Origin: Chloroflexota bacterium
GTDB lineage: Bacteria > Chloroflexota > Anaerolineae > Anaerolineales > DRMV01
Direction of reading: 5' to 3'
Length of the DNA stretch: 6,752 nucleotides
Assembly: GCA_013153375.1 (NCBI GenBank)
Contig: JAADEN010000136.1
Location: 1-6,752 of the forward strand
Shown piece after piece: positions 1 to 6,752 of this stretch. Made by a program: the position numbers and the translations under genes. The notes beneath the pieces were generated by a model. That model saw nothing but the letters and a program-made list of their open reading frames with translations, had not been told where the DNA came from and ran no database searches. Positions within the stretch are counted from its first letter, which is position 1. Each line of letters opens with the position of its first letter.

Positions 1-895
1 AGCCCTTGACCTCGACCAGGTCGCCGACCTGGATGTCGCCCTCGATCTCCGCGTCGCTGACGAGCACGGTCTGGCCGCTGATGATCCAGGTGTCGTCCTC
101 CATGCTCTCCACCAGGCCCACGAACTCGATGTAGAACGCGTCGCCCGGCGTGGGCGATGGTTCCGGCGTAGGCGAGGGCTCGGGCGTCGGCGTCCCCTCG
201 CTGGTGGGCGTGGGGGACGGGGTATCGGAGGGCATGACGGCCAGGACGGGCACATCTACGGGGACGGGCAGATTTTGCAGCGTGCTTTGGGCCTCTTGGG
301 CGATCTGTTGCATTTGGACCACCATGTCGGGCTTGCCGACTTGCTGAACGGCCTGTTGGGCCGCGGCCAAATGCTGTTCCAGGTTGCGCGTCGCTTGCAG
401 CAACGCCTGGGTATCGCCCTCTTGGGCCAGGGCTTGAATTTCGGCCAGGCGCTCCTGGGCGAACCGCAAGTGCAATTCGGCCTCGCTGGCCGGGTCGAAG
501 GCCAGATGCAACCGGAGTTCTTCCACGGCCAGATCCACCGCATAGAGCGGTTCGCCGGGCATGGCCTGGTCCGCGGCATGTACCGTCGCCGCGGTACCGC
601 CGGTGAAGACTGCCAAAACGAGAATAAGAAATGCGATCGTCGGCATGGCTCGTTTCTCCTGCCAAAGGGATCGGATCGTGTGTCCCTTAAGACGGGGCAG
701 GAGGGGGAACGATACGGGTAAAAAGCCGAACCGCCGTTTTTTGCGTCGGGTGGCTTCCTGTTCGGCCTTGAGACGCGCGACTTCGGCGAGGAACGCGGCT
801 TTTCCCCGCGCCGCTCGCCGGGGGTGTCGTGGAGGCACCTCTTCCAGCACGCGCAAGGCCGCACGCACGCGAGGGTCCAAAACTTCCTCAGACAT
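1..895 (-). CDS. DUF5667/DUF5666 membrane protein, candidate anti-sigma partner of the ECF factor (3' end outside window)
   Basis: The reading frame is open from the ATG at 895 to base 1, giving 298 residues without a stop; the C-terminus lies outside the window. A GGGAGG ribosome site (907-902) sits 6 nt before the ATG, and the start overlaps the sigma stop by 8 nt, suggesting translational coupling. Layout: a basic, presumably cytoplasmic N-terminus (1-83, with RRKKRR at 50-55); one hydrophobic segment (about 86-104) with a possible signal-peptidase site after VHA (105-107); a helical DUF5667-like region beginning PGEPLY (113-118) and running to about 205; a Ser/Thr/Pro linker (224-252); and a DUF5666-like beta domain (from about 253, residues FYIEFVGLVES) that is cut by the window edge. 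Domain names are from memory of family patterns. Position behind an ECF gene and N-in topology suggest an anti-sigma or signal-sensing role, but no zinc-binding HxxxCxxC motif is visible. Alternatively it is simply an envelope protein controlled by the sigma factor. Confidence 0.8.
   Translation of the reverse strand, partial: MSEEVLDPRVRAALRVLEEVPPRHPRRAARGKAAFLAEVARLKAEQEATRRKKRRFGFLPVSFPLLPRLKGHTIRSLWQEKRAMPTIAFLILVLAVFTGGTAATVHAADQAMPGEPLYAVDLAVEELRLHLAFDPASEAELHLRFAQERLAEIQALAQEGDTQALLQATRNLEQHLAAAQQAVQQVGKPDMVVQMQQIAQEAQSTLQNLPVPVDVPVLAVMPSDTPSPTPTSEGTPTPEPSPTPEPSPTPGDAFYIEFVGLVESMEDDTWIISGQTVLVSDAEIEGDIQVGDLVEVKG
146..181 (-). repeat. Two 18-nt tandem units encoding EPSPTP in the linker
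   Basis: Two adjacent 18-nt units (181-164 and 163-146 on the minus strand) both encode Glu-Pro-Ser-Pro-Thr-Pro. They differ at three third-codon positions, so the peptide is better conserved than the DNA. They lie in the Thr/Pro-rich linker between the DUF5667-like and DUF5666-like parts and probably form an extended extracytoplasmic spacer. Confidence 0.6.
644..660 (-). promoter_or_regulatory. Internal ribosome site and ATG for a possible short form of the DUF5667 protein
   Basis: Inside the DUF5667 gene, AGGAG (660-656) lies 9 nt before an in-frame ATG (646-644, codon 84). Starting here would remove the basic cytoplasmic region and begin exactly at the hydrophobic segment, giving a protein with a signal-peptide-like N-terminus. 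It lies about 35 nt downstream of the start point predicted for the internal ECF-type promoter. Against it, the short form has no Lys/Arg before the hydrophobic core, which is unusual for a Sec signal. Confidence 0.4.
688..720 (-). promoter_or_regulatory. Putative ECF-type promoter inside the DUF5667 gene
   Basis: On the minus strand TACCCGTATCGTT (720-708) is followed by 13 nt and then CGTCTTA (694-688). The same two blocks with the same spacing occur upstream of the sigma gene. A CGTC-like -10 separated by about 16-17 nt from a -35 block fits the general form of ECF promoters; the -35 sequence is not one I recognise. Transcription would start near 680 and reach the internal ATG at 646. Confidence 0.45.
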
Positions 896-1433
896 AATGT
901 GCCTCCCATTGGCTCAGCAATCGGCGTAGCCGAGCCAAAGCCCGATGTTGGAGCGCCTTGACCGCGCCCACGGGCTTTTCCAGAGCCTCTGCAATTTCGG
1001 CGTTGGACCAACCCTCCAGGAATTTGAGCACGATGACCTGCCGTTGTTCGGGTGTGAGTTGTCGTAACACCGCGCGCACCTGGGCCTGTTGCCAGCGTTG
1101 GGTGACCAACTCCTCGGGGCTGAGGCCCTCGGCGAAGAGGATGTGCGCGTGGTCCTCCAAGTCGTCTTCGGGGCGGCGACGATAGAAATCGGTGATCCAG
1201 TTGTGCGCGATGCGATACAGGTAGGCCTGCAACGCCCGGCGTGGTCCTTTGCCGTTGTGGAGCGCGTGCAAGAAGCGCGAAAAAGTCTCCGCCACGCACT
1301 CCTCCGCCGCATCCTCGTCGCCCAACAGGCGCATGGCGTAGCGATAGAGTCGTGGGCTGTACATATCGTAGATTTGCGCCAAGGCGTGGGTATCCCATTC
1401 CCGGGCGCGTGCCAACAGGGTCTGTTCATCCAT
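888..1433 (-). CDS. ECF-family RNA polymerase sigma-70 factor
   Basis: This 181-residue protein has the two-domain build and length of an extracytoplasmic-function sigma factor. Region 2 spans about residues 22-87 (YDMYSPRLYRYAMRLLGDED, then the ETFSRFLHAL core-binding helix and YLYRIAHNWITDFYRRR for -10 recognition). Region 4 spans about 117-173, with RQLTPEQRQVIVLKFLEGWS followed by a helix-turn-helix (NAEIAEALEKPVGAVKALQHRALARLRR) that would contact the -35. No C-terminal extension is present. The ATG at 1433 is the only credible start because an in-frame TGA lies 18 nt upstream; the ribosome site GGGGAAA (1445-1439) is weak. It is the first gene of a minus-strand pair with the DUF5667 protein, overlapping it by 8 nt. 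A repeated promoter motif upstream suggests autoregulation. The family call is firm; the ECF subgroup and regulon are unknown. Confidence 0.94.
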   Translation of the reverse strand: MDEQTLLARAREWDTHALAQIYDMYSPRLYRYAMRLLGDEDAAEECVAETFSRFLHALHNGKGPRRALQAYLYRIAHNWITDFYRRRPEDDLEDHAHILFAEGLSPEELVTQRWQQAQVRAVLRQLTPEQRQVIVLKFLEGWSNAEIAEALEKPVGAVKALQHRALARLRRLLSQWEAHYV

Positions 1434-1456
1434 GCGCGTTTCCCCGGTTCATTCTG

Positions 1457-1489
1457 TAAGACGAAAAAAGGCCCCAAACGATACGGGTA
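1457..1489 (-). promoter_or_regulatory. Putative autoregulated ECF promoter of the sigma gene
   Basis: On the minus strand TACCCGTATCGTT (1489-1477), a 13-nt spacer, and CGTCTTA (1463-1457) repeat exactly the blocks and spacing seen at 720-688. The spacers themselves differ (T-rich here, C-rich there), as expected if only the -35 and -10 are constrained. Transcription would begin near 1450, leaving a leader of about 17 nt. Sigma genes of this class commonly recognise their own promoter, which is the basis for the assignment; it is not demonstrated. Confidence 0.55.
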
Positions 1490-1502
1490 GAAGCCAAATT
1501 GC

Positions 1503-1519
1503 TATACGACGAGTATAAT
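1503..1519 (+). promoter_or_regulatory. Phosphatase -10 (TATAAT) overlapped by a TATAC-GTATA inverted repeat
   Basis: A perfect TATAAT (1514-1519) lies 19 nt before the chosen phosphatase start. No good -35 is seen 16-18 nt upstream (sequence near AAGCCA), so it may need an activator or be weak. The inverted repeat TATAC-gacga-GTATA (1503-1517) covers most of the -10 and could be a repressor site, or just an effect of AT-rich promoter sequence. The predicted leader is only about 13 nt. Confidence 0.4.
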
Positions 1520-1526
1520 GCCCCTT

Positions 1527-1541
1527 GGGGAGGAAACGATG
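1527..1541 (+). promoter_or_regulatory. Ribosome binding site fixing the phosphatase start
   Basis: GGGGAGG (1527-1533) is placed 5 nt before the ATG at 1539. This favours that ATG over the in-frame one at 1518, which overlaps the TATAAT box and has no ribosome site. Confidence 0.75.
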
Positions 1542-2171
1542 AGCGAGACTTGGCACTTCACTTTCTTGCGCCACGCGGAGTCGGTCGGCAACGCGCAGGG
1601 CATTCGCCAGGGCCAGGGCGATTTGCCCCTCACCGACGCGGGCCGGGAGGCCACTCGGGCCCTGGCCAGGCGCTGGCGGGAGGCCGGGCTGCGTTTCGAC
1701 GCGGTGCTGACCAGCCCCTTGCGCCGAGCCGCGGAGACGGCCGAGATTCTGGCCCACGGGTTGGGCCTGCCCCCACCGCAAACGGATCCGTTGCTCATGG
1801 AGCGGGCCATCGGGGCTTTCACCCTGCGCCCGGCCCACGAAGTGCGTTCCCAGGAGCCCGCGTTCTTGCCCTTGTACGCGCCCGTGGGCGGGACGGGCGA
1901 GAGCATTTGGGATTTGTATGTGCGCGCCGGGCAGGCCGTCGCGGCGTTGCTGCGGCGTCCGCCGGGCCGTTATCTGGTGGTGGCGCATGGCATGTTCTTG
2001 AACATGTTGTTGCACGCGGTGCTGGGCATTGCGCCGCAGTCCAATTTCGCCGGCCACGCCTTTGTGCTGCCCAACCTGGGCGCGGCCGTGCTGGAGTACC
2101 ACGCCGCGGCCAGGCGCCCGCGCTGGGTGTTGCTGCACTTGGCCGGTCCGACCTGCCTTCCGCCCTCGTAG
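1539..2171 (+). CDS. Histidine phosphatase superfamily protein (phosphoglycerate mutase-like)
   Basis: The 210-residue product carries the full branch-1 histidine phosphatase signature. RHAES (11-15) has the phosphate-accepting His12 and Arg11; TSPLRRAAETAE (58-69) has the conserved phosphate-binding Arg62; LMER (86-89) supplies the likely acid Glu89; and VVAHG (147-151) carries the second catalytic His150. The family includes cofactor-dependent phosphoglycerate mutases, alpha-ribazole phosphatases and broad phosphatases. The length and lack of mutase-specific insertions favour a phosphatase, but the substrate cannot be read from sequence. No signal peptide is seen, so it is probably cytoplasmic. 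It is divergent from the sigma unit and has a 147-nt gap to fumC, which has its own promoter, so it is probably monocistronic. The last residues (GPTCLPPS) look unstructured. Confidence 0.9.
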   Translation: MSETWHFTFLRHAESVGNAQGIRQGQGDLPLTDAGREATRALARRWREAGLRFDAVLTSPLRRAAETAEILAHGLGLPPPQTDPLLMERAIGAFTLRPAHEVRSQEPAFLPLYAPVGGTGESIWDLYVRAGQAVAALLRRPPGRYLVVAHGMFLNMLLHAVLGIAPQSNFAGHAFVLPNLGAAVLEYHAAARRPRWVLLHLAGPTCLPPS

Positions 2172-2184
2172 GCCCCCACCGCGC

Positions 2185-2229
2185 CTGGGCCGTAAACCCG
2201 CGGCGCCTGGCGCAACGCGCCCGGCCCAG
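2185..2229 (+). terminator. Weak terminator-like inverted repeat after the phosphatase gene
   Basis: CTGGGCCG (2185-2192) and CGGCCCAG (2222-2229) are perfect inverted copies 14 nt past the stop, with further GGCGC/GCGCC pairing possible between them. No T-run follows, so intrinsic termination is doubtful. It may be an RNA 3' structure or a GC-rich coincidence. Confidence 0.25.
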
Positions 2230-2242
2230 TGAGGATTGTCCC

Positions 2243-2271
2243 TTGGCAACCGGCCCAGGTCGGAGTATGCT
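2243..2271 (+). promoter_or_regulatory. Sigma-70 promoter of fumC
   Basis: TTGGCA (2243-2248) and TATGCT (2266-2271) are separated by exactly 17 nt, each close to the housekeeping consensus. Predicted transcription start is near 2278, giving a leader of about 40 nt. A strong AGGAGG (2307-2312) lies 6 nt before the fumC ATG. Confidence 0.6.
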
Positions 2272-2318
2272 GAGTAATGCCGTACGAGATGTATCCGCAT
2301 TGATTCAGGAGGCGCGGC

Positions 2319-3725
<1,407 letters not shown>

Positions 3726-3768
3726 GGCCGGGGCCTCGGACCTTTAGAACCGGAACGAAGTGCGCGCG

Positions 3769-3798
3769 GGGCGGCCTTCCGACCGAAGGCCGCCCTTG
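3769..3798 (+). terminator. Hairpin terminator downstream of fumC
   Basis: GGGCGGCCTTC (3769-3779) and GAAGGCCGCCC (3785-3795) form a perfect 11-bp stem with a 5-nt loop, 43 nt after the fumC stop. Only two T residues follow directly, so it is an imperfect intrinsic terminator, though this is common in GC-rich genomes. A smaller hairpin (GAGGCC/GGCCTC, 3724-3737) overlaps the stop codon. Confidence 0.6.
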
Positions 3799-3987
3799 CG
3801 TTGGGGCCGGAGCGCGGCGCAGGGTGGCGCGGCCGGGCCGACGGCCTGGCGAGGTTGCCCCGGGTCGCGCCGCGCGGGCTACGAAACGAGCAAACTTTAT
3901 CGCGGATGGGGCCCGAAGGCGTCTTTTTTAAGGCCTACGCGCCCCTGACACCTGACATTGATACATCCGCGCAGGGCCCGGCCCGCG
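3799..3987. other. Gene-free spacer between fumC and the nuo operon
   Basis: The whole gap from 3726 to 4098 holds no credible gene. Short frames across it are Arg/Gly/Pro-rich, run through the terminator stem and lack ribosome sites. In this part I see a run of six T (3924-3929) behind only a weak 3-bp stem, and a short direct repeat of CTGACA (CTGACAC-CTGACAT) ending near 3958. No tRNA, riboswitch or transposon end is recognised. Confidence 0.5.
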
Positions 3988-4016
3988 TTGACACCCTATA
4001 GCCCGCGTGTTATACT
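3988..4016 (+). promoter_or_regulatory. Near-consensus sigma-70 promoter of the nuo operon
   Basis: A perfect -35 TTGACA (3988-3993) is followed by exactly 17 nt and TATACT (4011-4016), one base off the -10 consensus. Transcription would start near 4023, giving a leader of about 76 nt before nuoA. This is the strongest promoter in the window and fits constitutive, housekeeping expression of complex I. Confidence 0.8.
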
Positions 4017-4046
4017 CTCGTGAGAATTCGCACAAAACCCGGTTGG

Positions 4047-4071
4047 GGTCGCGACCACGCCGCGTTGCGGC
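4047..4071 (+). other. Inverted repeats in the nuo leader
   Basis: The predicted 5' leader contains a perfect 10-bp palindrome GGTCGCGACC (4047-4056) and directly after it a small hairpin GCCGC-GTT-GCGGC (4059-4071). They could be a regulator site and an RNA stem, or chance features of GC-rich DNA. No known riboswitch is recognised. Confidence 0.25.
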
Positions 4072-4098
4072 CCGCACTTTTGCGCCAGGGGCTTTACC

Positions 4099-4455
4099 AT
4101 GTTGTGGCAATACATTCCCATCGCCATCATGCTGGTCCTTTCCACGGCCCTGGCCGTGCTCATCATCCTGTTGGATGCCCTGTTAGGCCCGCGTAAGCCG
4201 ACCTTTCGCAAACTCAGCCCCTACGAGTCGGGCATGGTGCCCATCGGCCCGGGCATGCGCCGCCAGCCGGTGCGCTTCTACCTCATCGCCATGCTCTTCC
4301 TGCTCTTCGATGTGGAAGTCGTCTTCTTGCTGCCCTGGGCCGTGACCTTCCGCAAACTGGGGCTGTTCGGCCTGCTGGAGATGCTGGTCTTCATCGCCAT
4401 TCTGCTGGTGGGCTACATCTACGCCTGGAAAAAAGGAGCGCTGGAATGGGAGTAG
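4099..4455 (+). CDS. nuoA: NADH-quinone oxidoreductase subunit A (complex I)
   Basis: NuoA (ND3/Nqo7 homologue) is a small membrane subunit of the proton-pumping NADH:quinone oxidoreductase, at the joint between membrane arm and quinone site. The 118-residue length is normal. Three hydrophobic helices are seen at about 5-29, 59-80 and 88-109. The loop after helix 1 contains YESG (42-45) in place of the YECG of mitochondrial ND3, a substitution also seen in bacteria. The signature FYLIAMLFLLFDVEVVFLLP (60-79) carries the conserved acidic residues Asp71 and Glu73 in helix 2. AGGGG (4087-4091) lies 7 nt before the ATG. It is the first gene after the strong promoter and overlaps nuoB by 10 nt. 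Confidence 0.96.
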   Translation: MLWQYIPIAIMLVLSTALAVLIILLDALLGPRKPTFRKLSPYESGMVPIGPGMRRQPVRFYLIAMLFLLFDVEVVFLLPWAVTFRKLGLFGLLEMLVFIAILLVGYIYAWKKGALEWE

Positions 4456-4931
4456 AGCACAAACTCGGCGAAATGGGCATCGTGACCACCACCTTAGAGC
4501 AGGCGGTGAACTGGGCCCGCACCCGGGCCATGTGGCCGCTGCTCTTCGGCCTGGCCTGCTGCGCCATCGAGATGATGGCCGCGCAGGCTTCGCACTATGA
4601 CATGAGCCGTTTCGGCATGGAGTTGATGCGCCCCAGCCCCCGGCAGTCGGACTTGATGATCGTGGCCGGGCGGGTGACCCGCAAGATGGCCCCCGTGTTG
4701 CGCCGCCTGTACGACCAGATGGTGGAGCCCAAGTGGGTCATCGCGATGGGCGATTGCGCCTCGTGCGGCGGCGTGTTCAACAACTACGCGGTGCTGCAGG
4801 GCGTGGACGAAGTGGTGCCCGTGGATGTGTATGTGGCCGGTTGCCCGCCGCGGCCTGAGCAACTCATCCACGGCGTGTTGACCCTGCACGCCAAAGTGAT
4901 GAAGGAACATCCTTTGCGGCAGCGGGCGTGA
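4446..4931 (+). CDS. nuoB: NADH-quinone oxidoreductase subunit B, cluster N2 subunit
   Basis: NuoB (PSST/Nqo6) holds the [4Fe-4S] cluster N2, the last iron-sulfur centre before quinone, in the peripheral arm of complex I. The product is 161 residues. The four expected ligands are present: adjacent Cys38-Cys39 in LACCAIE, Cys104 in GDCASCGG and Cys133 in AGCPPRPE. Their spacings (66 and 29 residues) match those I recall for the Thermus subunit. The motif RFGMELMRPSPRQSDLMIV (55-73) is the family's quinone-side loop. AGGAG (4434-4438) sits 7 nt before the ATG, within the end of nuoA, and the 10-nt overlap implies coupled translation. The C-terminus is short and basic. No anomaly is seen. Confidence 0.97.
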   Translation: MGVEHKLGEMGIVTTTLEQAVNWARTRAMWPLLFGLACCAIEMMAAQASHYDMSRFGMELMRPSPRQSDLMIVAGRVTRKMAPVLRRLYDQMVEPKWVIAMGDCASCGGVFNNYAVLQGVDEVVPVDVYVAGCPPRPEQLIHGVLTLHAKVMKEHPLRQRA

Positions 4932-4960
4932 GCCCGGCCGTTCGCGGAGCCCTTCCCCCA

Positions 4961-4975
4961 AGGAGACCGGGCATG
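4961..4975 (+). promoter_or_regulatory. Ribosome site deciding the nuoC start
   Basis: AGGAG (4961-4965) is 7 nt before the ATG at 4973. An in-frame GTG at 4928 overlapping the nuoB stop would add 15 residues rich in Arg/Pro that do not resemble a NuoC N-terminus, so the ATG is preferred. Confidence 0.8.
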
Positions 4976-5488
4976 GACGCGTACCTGACCGATGTGGTGA
5001 TGCCCACTTTGCAGCAGCGCCTGGCCGCGGAGCCGCAGGTGTTTCGCGGCGAGGTGTCCTTCGTGGTGCCGCCCGAAGGGCTGGCCGAGGCCGCGCGGCT
5101 GCTGCGGGACGAACTGGACTTCGACGCGCTGCTGGATCTGACCGCGGTGGACTACTGGCCCGAGGGCCGGCCCCGCTTCCAGGTCATCTATCAGTTCTAC
5201 TCCTACACCCACAATGTGGCCGTGCGCCTGCGGGTGCCCGTGGAGGAGGACGCCGCGGAGGTGCCCTCCCTGGTGGACCTGTACCCCAGCGCCAACTGGT
5301 ACGAGCGGGAAGTGTGGGATATGTTCGGCATCCGCTTTGCCGGGCATCCTGACCTGCGGCGCATCCTCATGCCCTACGATTGGGTGGGGCACCCTCTGCG
5401 CAAGGATTACCCCCTGGGCTACGAGGAGCCGCAGTTCACCTTCAACTTCGACGACATCGAGCGCCGCAAGCCGCGGCCCCGGTCTTGA
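4973..5488 (+). CDS. nuoC: NADH-quinone oxidoreductase subunit C (30 kDa subunit)
   Basis: NuoC (Nqo5, 30-kDa subunit) is a peripheral-arm scaffold protein that packs against NuoD and has no redox cofactor. The 171-residue product shows the usual alpha/beta N-terminal part (about 25-105, with DLTAVDYWPEGRPRFQVIYQ at 55-74). It is followed by the family signature YEREVWDMFGIRFAGHPDLR (110-129) and RILMPYDWVGHPLRKDYPL (130-148). The C-terminal tail is short and basic. In some bacteria nuoC is fused to nuoD, but here the stop at 5486-5488 and a 26-nt gap with a separate ribosome site keep them apart. It is 41 nt after nuoB in the same operon. Confidence 0.95.
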   Translation: MDAYLTDVVMPTLQQRLAAEPQVFRGEVSFVVPPEGLAEAARLLRDELDFDALLDLTAVDYWPEGRPRFQVIYQFYSYTHNVAVRLRVPVEEDAAEVPSLVDLYPSANWYEREVWDMFGIRFAGHPDLRRILMPYDWVGHPLRKDYPLGYEEPQFTFNFDDIERRKPRPRS

Positions 5489-5514
5489 CCTCGACGCCTC
5501 AAGGAGCGGCTCAC

Positions 5515-6752
<1,238 letters not shown>

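Noticed and set aside
256..1398. 380-codon minus-strand frame across the sigma and DUF5667 genes
   Set aside because: It is out of frame with both. The overlapping sigma frame and the open frame from 895 encode recognisable domains and have correctly placed ribosome sites, while this one does not.
1518..1538. Upstream ATG for the phosphatase
   Set aside because: The codon overlaps the TATAAT box and has no ribosome site; the ATG at 1539 has GGGGAGG five nt away and begins directly before the family's first strand.
3899..3930. A third possible ECF-type promoter (TATCG then CGTCTT) before the nuo genes
   Set aside because: It lacks the CCCG half of the -35 block, and the distance from TATCG to CGTC is 17 nt, compared with 15 nt in the two matching copies.
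4928..4972. Upstream GTG start for nuoC overlapping the nuoB stop
   Set aside because: It would add a 15-residue Arg/Pro-rich extension atypical of NuoC; the ATG at 4973 has a strong AGGAG at the right distance.

Overview
The window is a GC-rich bacterial chromosome segment. It most resembles the phylum Chloroflexota (Anaerolineae-like). This is an inference from three traits: an ECF sigma factor paired with a membrane protein of DUF5667, Thr/Pro linker and DUF5666 architecture; a Mycobacterium/Thermus-style class II fumarase; and an unfused nuoA-nuoB-nuoC-nuoD order. No rRNA or other phylogenetic marker is present to settle this.

Layout. Positions 1-1433 (minus strand) hold a two-gene regulatory unit. 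An ECF sigma-70 factor (888-1433) overlaps by 8 nt a membrane-anchored DUF5667/DUF5666 protein (895 to beyond base 1), a candidate anti-sigma factor or co-regulated surface protein. A compact divergent promoter region (1434-1538) separates this unit from a histidine-phosphatase-superfamily gene (1539-2171, plus). Next come an independent promoter and the class II fumarase gene fumC (2319-3725), closed by a strong hairpin. A 373-nt gene-free stretch (3726-4098) carries a near-consensus sigma-70 promoter (3988-4016). From it starts a complex I operon: nuoA (4099-4455), nuoB (4446-4931), nuoC (4973-5488) and nuoD (5515 to the window end, probably missing only its last base or codon and the stop).

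How the genes fit together. FumC supplies malate for the TCA cycle. NuoA-D form part of the proton-pumping NADH:quinone oxidoreductase: NuoB, NuoC and NuoD belong to the peripheral arm and quinone site, NuoA to the membrane arm. This is a normal respiratory core. The sigma/DUF5667 pair is a separate envelope- or stress-type regulatory module.

Most interesting signal. The 13-mer TACCCGTATCGTT, then exactly 13 nt, then CGTCTTA occurs twice on the minus strand. One copy lies just upstream of the sigma gene. The other lies inside the DUF5667 gene, upstream of an internal ATG with a strong ribosome binding site at the hydrophobic segment. This looks like a self-recognised ECF promoter pair that could make a long and a short form of the partner protein. 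The rest of the window is ordinary conserved metabolism.
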